Source of the DNA: Latrodectus hesperus
Taxonomy: Eukaryota > Arthropoda > Arachnida > Araneae > Theridiidae
DNA: 64,000 nucleotides
Direction: 5' to 3'
Assembly (NCBI GenBank): GCA_037975125.1
Contig: JAJQOW010000014.1
Location: forward strand, 6,173,513 to 6,237,512
Both the position numbers and the translations under genes were made by a program. Numbering within the stretch: position 1 is the stretch's first letter; each line of letters starts with the position of its first letter. The notes beneath the pieces are model-generated. The model saw only the letters and a program-made list of their open reading frames with translations. It searched no databases and was not told where the DNA came from. Below are positions 25,212 to 35,789 of this stretch, piece after piece.

Positions 25212-25817
25212 TGTTACAAATTTGTAAATAATGATTATATTTGTCGTAAAATATCTCAGACAGATCAGAAATTCTCACATTCTGGGCAAAAATTGCGGTA
25301 TTTAGACGTGTTGTAGTTTAAAAGCGGATTTCCTAATGATTTGGCGACTTGGCGACAGTTGGCGAGATTCTTGGCGACTTGGCGACGGTTGGCGAGATTT
25401 TTGGCGACTTGGCGAGAAATCGATACTTCTGGAAACATCCATCACCTAAGCTCTAGGACCAATATTTTTCGAGATAGCCTAGAAGCTTCCAGAACCTTGG
25501 CGAAATTGGTAGATTTCTCCGCCAAGTCAGGTATAAATACCGCAGCCCGACATGGAATAGTAGTAGAGTTTTGTGAAGACAGTCAGTGAGTGAAGACGAT
25601 TAGTTGTGACTGCTAGTTGTTCTCTGTCTGAGGTATTTGAGACCTGTGATTGGAAGCTATTTCTTATCGTATCTGACGAATTGTAGCTGTATAATTGTGA
25701 TTGTTACAGCGGTAATTTCGTTTATCTAGTGAAGTTTTTACGAATAAAAGTCTTGTGTTCATTAAGTGGTTGCTTTATTCAACTCTCAATCAACACGAAC
25801 CCGTGGAGCTCGGTACA
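25212..25817 (+). repeat. 5' LTR of the Gypsy element
   Basis: 606 bp, beginning TGTTACAAAT and ending GGTACA. It contains a TTGGCGAC-type tandem array at about 25340-25412, a TATA-like TATAAATA (25532-25539) as likely U3 promoter and AATAAA at 25743-25748 as polyadenylation signal. It has one more TTGGCGAC unit than the 3' LTR. Confidence 0.92.
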
Positions 25818-25819
25818 AC

Positions 25820-25834
25820 TGGTGTCAGAATCGG
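25820..25834 (+). other. Candidate primer-binding site
   Basis: TGGTGTCAGAATCGG begins two bases after the 5' LTR. The leading TGG complements a tRNA 3' CCA end, the expected arrangement for reverse-transcription priming. The identity of the tRNA was not determined. Confidence 0.65.
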
Positions 25835-25847
25835 GGTTGAAGAGTTG

Positions 25848-27101
25848 ATGCAGCGTGTCACAAGAAAAATGGATATGGATTTAATGAAAAGTCTTCTCGA
25901 AAAATTAGCGGAGCAGATGGCTGAGATGAAAGCTGGACAAGAAGAGATGAAAGCTGGACAAGAAGAGATGAAAGCTAGACAAGAAGAGATGAAAGCTGGA
26001 CAAGAAGAGATTAAAACCGAGATGATGAAAGAGAGGAAAGCTGGACAAGAAGAGATGAAAGCTAGACAAGAAGAGATGAAAGCTGGACAAGAAGAGATTA
26101 AAACCGAGGTGATGAAAGAGATAAAATCTGGACAGGAGGAGCTTAAAAAGGAACTTAAGAAGGACATTGTAAGTGTTAAAGAAGAATTCTCCAACATCAT
26201 TCAGGAGAAGATGAATGCAATGGAAGATAAGGTAACTTCAGTTGAAACTAAAGTTATGGAGATAGAAGAAAACGTTGAAGAAGCATTAGACAGTATGAAT
26301 AAGAAGATTGAAAGCTTGGAGAAGCAAATATCAAACAAACATGAGGAATCCAACGTGACATTTGTGCCTTCCCTAGCCAATATTAAACTCTCAACATTTG
26401 ATGGGAAATCATCCTGGCAAGTATACAAGACCCAGTTTATGATGGTAGCGGAAGCTAATGGATGGAATCCCCGAGCCCAAGCTTTTCACCTGGCGGCTTC
26501 TTTAAGAGGAGACGCGGCTGACATCCTCGAGACGCTTCCGGAGGAGCAGAGGCACGATTTCCAAGCCCTAACGAGTGCGCTTGAGCTGCGGTTTGGAGAT
26601 AAGTGCACTAAAGAATATAGCAGACTACAGTTAAAGTCCCGCTATCAAAAAGCGGGTGAAAGTCTGCAAGAATTGGCTGCCGATATTCAGCGACTTTCCC
26701 ATCTAGCATTTTCGGACTGCCCAGCTGAGACACGTCAAGATCTGGCTCTCCATCACTTCATCGATAGTGTGCGAGATCCGGAGATACAGAAAACACTTAG
26801 ACTCGCCGATGTCAAAGATATTGGATCTGCCCTAGTATACGCACATAAGATAGAGGCTGCCCAGCAGGCCGCGCGTAAAGACCGGCACTCAATCAGAGCC
26901 GTCTCTGCTACTGATACGGACTGTAATCTAAGAAAGCAAATTGAAGATCTGCGGCGAAAAGTCCGTAGCTTAGAATTGAGTAAAGGTGGCAGAAACATGA
27001 AGATTCAATGTTGGACTTGCGGTGCAGTCGAACACGTCCGTAGAGACTGCCCGAAACGAAAAGATGGTGGAAATGATCTTCCACCACAACAGGGAAACTA
27101 A
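25848..27101 (+). CDS. Gypsy Gag polyprotein
   Basis: A 417-residue nucleocapsid/capsid precursor from ATG 25848, the first Met downstream of the LTR; the frame is open further upstream but only through LTR and primer-binding-site sequence. Residues about 25-95 consist of a 7-residue repeat of the type EEMKAGQ (21-bp DNA units, about 25920-26110), predicted to form a long coiled coil. A capsid-like segment follows (LSTFDGKSSWQVYKTQF; AFHLAASLRGDAADILETL). A single CCHC zinc knuckle (C-x2-C-x4-H-x4-C, CWTCGAVEHVRRDC) at about 27009-27050 binds RNA. The frame ends at TAA 27099-27101. Pol follows in a different frame. Confidence 0.9.
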   Translation: MQRVTRKMDMDLMKSLLEKLAEQMAEMKAGQEEMKAGQEEMKARQEEMKAGQEEIKTEMMKERKAGQEEMKARQEEMKAGQEEIKTEVMKEIKSGQEELKKELKKDIVSVKEEFSNIIQEKMNAMEDKVTSVETKVMEIEENVEEALDSMNKKIESLEKQISNKHEESNVTFVPSLANIKLSTFDGKSSWQVYKTQFMMVAEANGWNPRAQAFHLAASLRGDAADILETLPEEQRHDFQALTSALELRFGDKCTKEYSRLQLKSRYQKAGESLQELAADIQRLSHLAFSDCPAETRQDLALHHFIDSVRDPEIQKTLRLADVKDIGSALVYAHKIEAAQQAARKDRHSIRAVSATDTDCNLRKQIEDLRRKVRSLELSKGGRNMKIQCWTCGAVEHVRRDCPKRKDGGNDLPPQQGN

Positions 27102-27157
27102 TATGTGGCCATCTCGCGGGGCGGAGATGTCCAGAGAGTCAGAAGCCCCATTTCAAA

Positions 27158-29443
27158 TTGTTTCACATTTCTTCAGTAAGTGGCGGCGACAACGGACTTT
27201 TCGTTATGGGACATGTCAACGAAGTTCCCTGCAGAATGATAATCGATACTGGAGCCAACGTAACTATCATTAGGACAGATTTGGCTCGCAAACTTGGTGA
27301 CAAACTCATCTGGACGCCGCCCTGCATTACCCTCCAAACTGTGACAGGTGACAAGATTAAAGTGCATGGAAAAATAAATCTTAACATTGCATTTGGTAAT
27401 GCCGTGTACCATCATATGGCATATGTCGCTGATATAAATGACGAATTTATTCTCGGATTGGACTTTCTCAAAGAAAACCATTTCAAGTTAGATTTTAAAA
27501 ATAATGAACTACACTCATGTTCTGAAGACATAGCGATTTTTAAGACGAAATATTCAGATATTAAAACAGTCCATCATATAACTGCGAAGAGTGAAACAAC
27601 ATTACCACCAAGAACTGAGACAATAGTTTGCGGAGCTCTTTCAGAAGATAATAATTTTCATTATGGATTGACTGAATATCCAGATTCCGACAATAGCGTT
27701 AAAGGAGTACTAGTGGCTTCTTCACTCGTCGACCTTTCACGAAATGTAATCCCGGTAAGAGTTGCTAATCTAAGTAATAAGATAAAACTTATAAAAGAAG
27801 GAGAAGTGCTGGCGACTTGCACTCCAGTAACCTGTATTAACCGAAATTGTCAAACCACACTATCTGAGCCTCCTGACATTGTAATTAATGAACTCCTTCA
27901 GAATGCAGAGTTAGATGATAAACAAAGGAATGCTGCAAGAAATCTATTATTAGAATTCGGAGATCTCTTTTCTAAGAAATCAGATGATGTTGGGCGAACC
28001 AAATTGACGCAGCACCGAATCAATACAGGAAATCATCCACCCATTAAACAACATCCGAGAAGATTGCCATTCGCTAAGCAGGAAGAGGTGGATAATCTTC
28101 TGATGGAAATGCAGCAGAATGACATTATTGAGCCATCAGAGAGTCCTTGGGCTTCGCCTATTGTTTTAGTTCGGAAGAAAGATGGTTCTACCCGATTCTG
28201 CGTTGACTATCGTCGGTTAAACAACATCACTAAAAAAGATAGTTACCCTCTTCCTAGGATTGATGATACACTTGATGCTTTATCCGGAAAACAATGGTTT
28301 TCGACTTTGGATCTCAAGAGTGGTTATTGGCAAGTAGAGATACATCCTGAGGATCGAGAAAAGACTGCATTCACCACAGGACAAGGACTTTGGCAGTTCA
28401 AGGTTATGCCATTTGGGCTTTGCAATGCACCTGCAACGTTTGAGCGCCTGATGGAGACAGTATTACGAGGACTTTCCTATGAAGCCTGTTTGGTATATTT
28501 GGACGATATCATTATTGTAGGGCGCACATTCGAAGACCATTTAAGAAACATCCGAAAGGTGCTGGAAAAATTAAAAATGGCCAACCTGAAGCTGAATCCT
28601 TGCAAATGTAATTTATTCCGACGTGAAGTAAGCTATCTGGGACACATTATCTCTGCTGAAGGTGTAAGAACAGATCCTGAAAAGATCTCCGCAGTTAAGG
28701 ACTGGAGTCGTCCAAAAGATGTCCACCAATTAAGAAGTTTTCTTGGACTATGCACATATTACAGGAAATTTGTTAAGGGTTTTTCAAGTATTGCCAGACC
28801 TCTTCACAAGTTGACAGAAGTTAAACAACAATTTCTATGGACAGATGAATGTGAGAAAGCTTTTAAACAACTGAAGGAGGCGTTGACATCTTCGCCCGTT
28901 CTTGCATATCCCCAGCCCGGAAAAATATTCATTTTAGATACGGATGCCAGCAACGAAAATATCGGAGCTGTTTTGTCGCAGGAAATTGATGGTAAAGAAT
29001 GTGTCATTGCTTATTGGAGTAAATGTCTTTCGAAACCAGAGCGGAATTATTGTACAACCAGGAAGGAATTGCTGGCAATCGTCAAAGCCATAGAACATTT
29101 CCACCATTATCTCTATGGAAGAAAGTTCTTGCTCCGGACCGATCACGCATCCTTAACCTGGCTTTTAAATTTTAAAAATCCAGAAGGACAGGTAGCCAGA
29201 TGGATTCAACGACTCCAGGAGTTTGACTTTGAAATACGTCATCGCAAAGGAACTCTTCATGGAAATGCTGATGCACTATCAAGGAAGCCGTGTAATGAAA
29301 GCTGCCGATACTGTTCTAGAGTAGAGAAGAACTATCAGCTGATAAATACTTCGGTACGCCAAGTTACTGTTTCATCTCCATCAAAACCAGACCCATGGAG
29401 TGATGAAGGACTTAGGGAAGCCCAAAAGAAGACCCAGATATAA
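27158..29443 (+). CDS. Gypsy Pol: protease, reverse transcriptase, RNase H (truncated by frameshift)
   Basis: An open frame of 761 codons lacking its own clear ATG at the start; it lies in the -1 frame relative to gag. Domains in order: retropepsin with IIDTGANVTII (residues about 28-38; catalytic Asp in DTGA), reverse transcriptase with FCVDYRRLNN, a KDSYPLPRIDD block and the catalytic YLDD (about residue 447), then RNase H with FILDTDASNENIGA (about residue 590) and the C-terminal LHGNADALSR block that closes the RNase H/linker region in Gypsy pol. The frame ends at TAA 29441-29443, just where the integrase linker should begin. The following frame continues the protein, so a single-base loss in an A-run near 29420 is the likely cause. 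Confidence 0.9.
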   Translation: MFHISSVSGGDNGLFVMGHVNEVPCRMIIDTGANVTIIRTDLARKLGDKLIWTPPCITLQTVTGDKIKVHGKINLNIAFGNAVYHHMAYVADINDEFILGLDFLKENHFKLDFKNNELHSCSEDIAIFKTKYSDIKTVHHITAKSETTLPPRTETIVCGALSEDNNFHYGLTEYPDSDNSVKGVLVASSLVDLSRNVIPVRVANLSNKIKLIKEGEVLATCTPVTCINRNCQTTLSEPPDIVINELLQNAELDDKQRNAARNLLLEFGDLFSKKSDDVGRTKLTQHRINTGNHPPIKQHPRRLPFAKQEEVDNLLMEMQQNDIIEPSESPWASPIVLVRKKDGSTRFCVDYRRLNNITKKDSYPLPRIDDTLDALSGKQWFSTLDLKSGYWQVEIHPEDREKTAFTTGQGLWQFKVMPFGLCNAPATFERLMETVLRGLSYEACLVYLDDIIIVGRTFEDHLRNIRKVLEKLKMANLKLNPCKCNLFRREVSYLGHIISAEGVRTDPEKISAVKDWSRPKDVHQLRSFLGLCTYYRKFVKGFSSIARPLHKLTEVKQQFLWTDECEKAFKQLKEALTSSPVLAYPQPGKIFILDTDASNENIGAVLSQEIDGKECVIAYWSKCLSKPERNYCTTRKELLAIVKAIEHFHHYLYGRKFLLRTDHASLTWLLNFKNPEGQVARWIQRLQEFDFEIRHRKGTLHGNADALSRKPCNESCRYCSRVEKNYQLINTSVRQVTVSSPSKPDPWSDEGLREAQKKTQI

Positions 29444-29457
29444 ATCCAATTCTTGAA

Positions 29458-30696
29458 TTGAAAGAATCTTCTAGTATGAGACCAAGTTGGCAGGATATCT
29501 CCACCTACAGTCCTGCTACTAAGCAATATTGGGCTCTTTGGGACTCACTCCATACAAGAAATGGTGTCTTATACAGGAAATGGGAGTCCGATGATGGACG
29601 TAATTTTAAATGGCAGCTTGTTCTTCCAAAATCAAGAATTTCAGATGTTTTGAAAGAATTGCACAGTAGCTCAACTGGAGGCCACTTCGGAGTAATGAAA
29701 ACTCTACAGAAAGTTCGAGAACGCTTCTATTGGAGCAAAACGAGACAAGATGTAGAGAAATGGTGCCAATCTTGTGATGACTGTGCGGCACGTAAAGGAC
29801 CGAAGAAACGTAGCCGAGGAAGGTTGCAGCGGTACAACGTAGGAGCACCTTTTGAGAGGATAGCATTGGACATTTTGGGTCCTTTACCACGATCCTCAAA
29901 TGGCAACAAATACATACTAGTTGTCATGGACTACTTTACTAAGTGGCCTGAAGCGTTTGCAATCCCCGATCAAGAGGCGACTATAGTAGCCGAGGTTCTA
30001 GTGCAACAATGGGTTTCCAGATTCGGCACACCCTTACAAATTCATTCTGATCAAGGGACAAATTTCACCTCTGTTGTGTTTAAAGGAATGTGTCAAATTC
30101 TCGGAATAGACAAGACGCAGACCACACCACTACACCCACAATCGGATGGCATGGTAGAGAGGTTTAACAGAACCATCTTGAATAACCTCTCCCTTATGGT
30201 TTCCAGAAATCAGCAAGATTGGGATTTGAAGCTACCGCTGTTTCTGCTTGCATATCGCAGTGCTGTCCATGAGACTACCGGATATACTCCTTCACAGATG
30301 CTCTTTGGTCGCGAACTTCGTCTCCCTTGTGATCTTCAGTTTGGTCGTCCACCGGATACATCTTCATCGCCAGAGGAATACCTTCGAGACCTTCAGGCAC
30401 GTCTTGAAGATGTCCATAACTTCGCTCGAGACCGAATCAACCTGACGACCGAAAGAATGAAGACAAGGTATGACACAAGAGCGACGGGACATGAATTCCA
30501 AGAAGGTGACAAAGTTTGGTTGTGGAACCCGATTCGACGTAAAGGACTTTCTCCAAAGTTGCAAGCCAACTGGGAAGGTCCCTACACAGTCCTAAAAAGA
30601 CTGAACGACGTCGTGGTTCGTATAAGAAAATCATCTGCTTCAAAACCAAAGGTAGTACATTATGATAGATTAGCTCCTTATCGTAATGTAGAGTAA
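29458..30696 (+). CDS. Gypsy integrase (second part of Pol, frame-shifted)
   Basis: A 412-codon frame in the -1 frame relative to RT. The N-terminal HHCC zinc-binding module has H69, H76, C103 and C106. The catalytic core is ALDILGPLP (D138), IHSDQGTNF (D198) and GMVERFNRT (E234), giving DD35E spacing. A C-terminal basic segment with GDKVWLWNP and the LSPKLQANWEGPY motif is the usual GPY/F-type C-terminal module. The real continuation of Pol starts a little upstream (DPDINPILELKESS reads through from about 29424), so the apparent Met start is an artefact of the frameshift. It ends at TAA 30694-30696. Confidence 0.9.
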   Translation: MKESSSMRPSWQDISTYSPATKQYWALWDSLHTRNGVLYRKWESDDGRNFKWQLVLPKSRISDVLKELHSSSTGGHFGVMKTLQKVRERFYWSKTRQDVEKWCQSCDDCAARKGPKKRSRGRLQRYNVGAPFERIALDILGPLPRSSNGNKYILVVMDYFTKWPEAFAIPDQEATIVAEVLVQQWVSRFGTPLQIHSDQGTNFTSVVFKGMCQILGIDKTQTTPLHPQSDGMVERFNRTILNNLSLMVSRNQQDWDLKLPLFLLAYRSAVHETTGYTPSQMLFGRELRLPCDLQFGRPPDTSSSPEEYLRDLQARLEDVHNFARDRINLTTERMKTRYDTRATGHEFQEGDKVWLWNPIRRKGLSPKLQANWEGPYTVLKRLNDVVVRIRKSSASKPKVVHYDRLAPYRNVE

Positions 30697-30875
30697 AAAT
30701 CAGTAGACCATGGTCTGTTTGTAAATAGTATAGATAATTTTAATCTTTTCTATTTTCTTGTATTTTTAGTTGCTTGTGTATGTAATGTGCTCTGTATCCT
30801 CTTGAAATGTAAATTCTTTTATATTAAATTTGGCCTCCTATCAGGGGATTGTACTGCCCGGGACGTGCAGTCCTT

Positions 30876-30884
30876 GAGAGGGGG
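30876..30884 (+). other. Polypurine tract of the Gypsy element
   Basis: GAGAGGGGG lies three bases before the 3' LTR, the expected plus-strand DNA primer site. Confidence 0.75.
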
Positions 30885-30887
30885 CAA

Positions 30888-31485
30888 TGTTACAAATTTG
30901 TAAATAATGATTATATTTGTCGTAAAATATCTCAGACAGATCAGAAATTCTCACATTCTGGGCAAAAATTGCGGTATTTAGACGTGTTGTAGTTTAAAAG
31001 CGGATTTCCTAATGATTTGGCGACTTGGCGACAGTTGGCGAGATTCTTGGCGACGGTTGGCGAGATTTTTGGCGACTTGGCGAGAAATCGATACTTCTGG
31101 AAACATCCATCACCTAAGCTCTAGGACCAATATTTTTCGAGATAGCCTAGAAGCTTCCAGAACCTTGGCGAAATTGGTAGATTTCTCCGCCAAGTCAGGT
31201 ATAAATACCGCAGCCCGACATGGAATAGTAGTAGAGTTTTGTGAAGACAGTCAGTGAGTGAAGACGATTAGTTGTGACTGCTAGTTGTTCTCTGTCTGAG
31301 GTATTTGAGACCTGTGATTGGAAGCTATTTCTTATCGTATCTGACGAATTGTAGCTGTATAATTGTGATTGTTACAGCGGTAATTTCGTTTATCTAGTGA
31401 AGTTTTTACGAATAAAAGTCTTGTGTTCATTAAGTGGTTGCTTTATTCAACTCTCAATCAACACGAACCCGTGGAGCTCGGTACA
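30888..31485 (+). repeat. 3' LTR of the Gypsy element
   Basis: 598 bp. Reading it against the 5' LTR base by base, I see no substitution, only loss of one 8-bp TTGGCGAC unit. TATAAATA lies at 31200-31207 and AATAAA at 31411-31416. Confidence 0.92.
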
Positions 31486-31968
31486 ATATTCATCTCAAAC
31501 TTTGGATAAGGCTATCTATCCTTAATTCAATTGCTCTTCAGCCCACATTACTAGCCATCCCTTTCTTTTCCTGTTTCAGTTTCCTCATTTTTCTTTCTTC
31601 AAATACATTTTTCAGAGATTTTTCAGCTGACTTTGCATTAACAATTCTATTTAAAAAAAAAATAAATAAAAAGTAAAAAAAAATTAAGTTAGTAAAATTG
31701 TGGTAGAAACTTTACCTGATTTTTCAGCAGAAATTTCAGTATTCAAATCTTCAGCAGATAATTTATTTTTGTTTAATTTCTTGATATTTTGCAAAATTTT
31801 GTTTTATAAAATTGATATTCATCCGCATATTGATATTAATAAATAATGAAAATATTATTTATTATATAAAAGAATGAAATACATGCATGTTTCTATATAT
31901 TGCATTTACATAATGACTAGTTAAATATAAATAAGTTTTTTTATTAAGATATACATGTACATATATGA
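31486..31968. other. Intergenic DNA with coding-like minus-strand fragments
   Basis: On the minus strand, 31725-31800 reads KLNKNKLSAEDLNTEISAEK and ends at a GTAAAG donor-like site. 31500-31653 follows a strong polypyrimidine-AG acceptor and in one frame reads SAEKSLKNVFEERKMRKL then KQEKKGMASNVG and a stop. The two frames are not in compatible intron phase. This may be a decayed gene fragment; I do not recognise it. Confidence 0.25.
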
Positions 31969-31969
31969 A

Positions 31970-32234
31970 GCCCGGTGGCTTAGTGGCAGCGTTTCTCTCT
32001 CCCATGACACACGTCCGAGGTTCGATCCTTGGGCTGGGCAAGGTTGACTCAGCCTTTCATCCCTTCAGTGGGTCGATTAACTGAGTACCAAGCATGCTTG
32101 GGAACTAAACACTGGGGGTCTTACGTTAGGCTGACCATCTAACATATGCTTCGCACCTTAGGGCCCTCGGTCATGAAAACAGTTATGGGCACTGTAGGTC
32201 TTGGCCCAAATGGGCTGTCATGCCATGGAGTAGG
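31970..32234 (+). repeat. SINE family B, near full length
   Basis: tRNA-derived head GCCCGGTGGCTTAGTGGCAG, B box GGTTCGATCC, then the family body: GACTCAGCCTTTCATC, CCAAGCATGCTTGGG, TTAGGCTGACCATCTAAC, GGGCCCTCGGTCATG, TATGGGCACTGTAGG and GGGCTGTCATGCCA. TACATATAT-like sequence occurs on both sides (near 31960 and 32250), a possible but low-complexity target duplication. Confidence 0.88.
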
Positions 32235-32260
32235 GGAGAGAGTATATACATACATATATA

Positions 32261-32262
<2 letters not shown>

Positions 32263-32290
<28 letters not shown>
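32263..32290. repeat. TA microsatellite
   Basis: About 14 TA units immediately 5' of a SINE. Confidence 0.9.
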
Positions 32291-32292
<2 letters not shown>

Positions 32293-32537
32293 CCGACTGA
32301 TGCCTGAGTGGTTAGCGTTCCTGATTCCTGAGCTGTGGGTCCCGGATTCAAATCCGGGTTCGAGCATGGATGTTACTTTCTTTCTCTGTGTTTCTCTGTC
32401 CTTTCTTCTATGATGTATGAATGTGGCCCACCCTATAAACGGGTTTGGGGTGGTATGGCGCGAGCAATGCTACTCGCCTTCGTGACTTCGTGACTCGCCT
32501 TCGTGGTTCACAGGTGCCCACCGTTGGAAAAAAACAA
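32291..32537 (+). repeat. SINE family D
   Basis: A tRNA-like head with A-box-like TGCCTGAGTGGTTAGCG and canonical B box GGATTCAAATCC, followed by GAGCATGGATGTT (shared with family A) and a distinct body with TGTGGCCCACC, a GGTTTGGGGTGGTATGG block and a CTCGCCTTCGTG direct repeat. It ends GGAAAAAAACAATAAAAT. It lies between two TA arrays, so it either inserted into one array or was flanked by TA-rich tails. Confidence 0.75.
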
Positions 32538-32540
32538 TAA

Positions 32541-33205
<665 letters not shown>

Positions 33206-33592
33206 GCCTTGGTAGCCTAGTGGTTAGAGCAACGGCTTTCCGTACCGAAAGGTGGGAGTCAATTCCCAATGCCGCCAAAGACCCAACGAGCACATGCTAA
33301 TACGTAATCGTTAAATCTGTTAAATTGAAACTCCTGTGGTCGGTCGTTGAGAGGTTACCATGGTTGTAATAGTCTGGAGAAATTTTCCTCCTCCTTCAGA
33401 TCAATGTCTAAATTGTGAAAGTAGATCCACTGGTGGTGCCATCTATCGGAGGATTTGAAATGTAAAGTCGTACTTTCATTTTTGTGGTGCTCTGATTAAA
33501 CGAAAGACGCACCATACTGACTTAAATTTGCATAGCCAAAGCAAGCAAACGTGGCTTGCCCAGGTGTCATAAATAACAACAACAACAGCACT
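33206..33592 (+). repeat. SINE family C, near full length
   Basis: tRNA-derived head GGTAGCCTAGTGGTTAGAGC, degenerate B box (GGGAGTCAATTCCC), body with AGCACATGCTAATACG, CTGTGGTCGGTCGTTGAG, GGTGGTGCCATCTATCGG and GCACCATACTGACTTAA, and a 3' ACAACAACAACAGC tail. It matches the minus copy at 17556-17907. Confidence 0.85.
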
Positions 33593-35789
33593 TTTCCAAG
33601 TTCTTTACAAGCATGATAAAAATGAATTTTCTTCCTTATCGATTGATACGTCCAATAAAAAGCATTTTAATTTTATACATTTCATGCAATATAGTCACTA
33701 TAACATTTTAAACTTTAATATAAAATTCTGTTAAAGTTTCCTTGCACCTTACCGAAAAACATAGAAACATGGTTATGCTGACAATAAAATAGATATAAAA
33801 AGAAGGAGCTTTGCACTAATGTACATACTTTGTCAGTCAAAATTCCAAGTGACTTGAAGACTAGGATAAAATATTACAAAACAGTGTATTCATTATCTGC
33901 CGCGAGATTGTTATGACTTTTAGATGATTGTATTTATCAAAGTATAGAACTAAGTTTTTCATATGATTAATTTTTAATTAATTTCAATAATTTTTTCTTT
34001 AAATTTTCATGTTTATTTTGTACTTTGATTAAAAGCTATGGCACACTTCTTTACTGAAATTTTTTAAAAATATTTAATCTACAAATCTGCTATATAATGT
34101 CGAGAAACGAATGAATGAACCACGAATTTCATTCAAAAATTGATTAAGTGTAGGAAAATTTGAGGGAGGAGAAGAAAAGAAGCTTTAATAAGCAACAAGA
34201 AAAATAGCTATTTTTTTTGTATTTATTTCAAATGCATTTTTAACATGGAAAAAGCAGATATTTTTGAATTACCATTTTCATTAAAACTTTGCAACCATAA
34301 GAAATAAAAATTTGTATTTTCTTTTAATCTCAGAATCTATAATATTGAAATTCTTATTAGCATCTATTATTACTCTGCTTCCTTTTCCCTAAAAATTGAT
34401 AATCTGTACTTTCTACTGTTAAATAATGCTTTCAAATTTTTTTCGTTCTTAATTTGGTACTTTAAACCATACCTTTATTTTAAATAAATTGTTATTTACA
34501 TTATCTCCCCCAAAATTATTTTCATAATCACTTTAGAAATAATTACATAATAATTCAAGATTTAGCTAGATTTTTAGGTATCTAAAAATATCATCGATGT
34601 GTGAAATATTGGATAAAAAAATTATTTTGTATAGATTATTTGGTATTATTTTTGGATAGTTTTATTTTGTAAATTCCTTTTATTCTTGTTAAAAATGCAT
34701 AAATTATGTGCCAAAATAATAATTTTGTTTTATATCAGTAGGATCTGTATAATTTATTTATTTATTATTATTATTATTAAATATATCCCTTATTTCGATT
34801 GTCCCAGATAAAAACGCGAATACTTACATAATATTAATTATCCTTAGCTGAACATTATTTATTTGAAATTTGCTTGTAGTAAGTATAGTTAAATACAGAA
34901 TATAACATTAAAAAAATTTATACCAATTTACTCATGAAATTTATTTAATTTAGTAAAGGAAAATTATTCTCAGTTAAAATCAAATAATAATAATTATTTC
35001 TCTAATTAAATGAGGCTTCATAGAAAAAGTGTATTTTTTATCATGTTACTTTTAGAAACTTCGTTAACTTGCACCCTCAAGGTATCTTATTATATGAGGG
35101 CTATCACTTCTGTCCCTTATGATGAGAGGGGGAAATCTTAGTATTTTACACTGTATAACAACTTCTAAAATACATTTCTCTAAGTATTGGATTGGGGTTT
35201 CATGAAAATAAATGCCCAATAATTTATATTCTTAATTTAAAAAAATTGCTTATAAATTAATTTTACGTTGCTATTGAAACATTAAAAAATGAGAGAGGGT
35301 CATATTATCAAATAACTTACGTAAGAAGAATAAACATTTGCTTATATTTTTGCTTGCATTGTTTATTTTGGAGTATAGGTAATAGAAATTGGTCAAAAAT
35401 GTGTTAAAGTAATACTTGAAATCTCATTAATAGTTCATATTTTAGGTTATAATATTTAGTAATTTAATATTTCAGCTTATGTTAATATAATTTCTTTACA
35501 TATACACTGCTTTTGATTCATTTTTGAATTAAAAATCTTGTTTTGAGCTACTTAGTATAAAATAGAAAAGAACAGCTTTTATTCTAAAAAAACTTAGAAA
35601 TTGGCTGAAATGATTATTGCTTAAAAATTTCATTTTTAAGCACTTAAAAGCTCATTTATTTCCCTGAGCGAGGTTTCACCCAGTTATAAATTCACTTGTA
35701 AACAAACTTCCTGAAATTTCGATTACAAGAGGTTCTTGAAAATTGATTCGGCATATTGCTTTAGAATCATGCAAAATCAAGAATTTTGA
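33593..35789. other. AT-rich intergenic DNA, nothing recognised
   Basis: About 2.2 kb with no genes or repeats that I can name. Confidence 0.5.

Larger units (their letters stand above)
25212..31485 (+). mobile_element. Gypsy (Ty3-type) LTR retrotransposon
   Basis: A complete 6.27-kb element: 5' LTR 25212-25817, primer-binding site, gag, pol (protease, RT, RNase H, integrase), polypurine tract and 3' LTR 30888-31485. The order PR-RT-RH-IN and the DTGA, YLDD and DD35E motifs place it in the Gypsy/Ty3 superfamily. ATAT flanks both ends (25208-25211 and 31486-31489), a 4-bp target duplication. No envelope gene is present. The LTRs read as identical except for one 8-bp repeat unit, so the insertion is young. 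Even so, pol is interrupted near 29420 and the gag-pol junction is out of frame. Confidence 0.95.

Noticed and set aside
25755..25847. Upstream start for Gag within the LTR
   Set aside because: The frame is open there, but lies in LTR and primer-binding sequence; the first Met beyond these is 25848.
27158..27481. Minus-strand ORFs across gag-pol
   Set aside because: Antisense shadows of conserved protease and RT coding sequence.
29410..29443. Programmed frameshift between RNase H and integrase
   Set aside because: No in-frame X-XXY-YYZ heptamer is present, and Gypsy elements do not normally shift frame here; a lost base in an A-run is simpler.
31970..32030. Functional tRNA genes at SINE heads (also 17930, 33206, 49325, 57424)
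   Set aside because: They keep A and B boxes, but acceptor stems do not pair and long family-specific bodies follow; they are SINE promoters.
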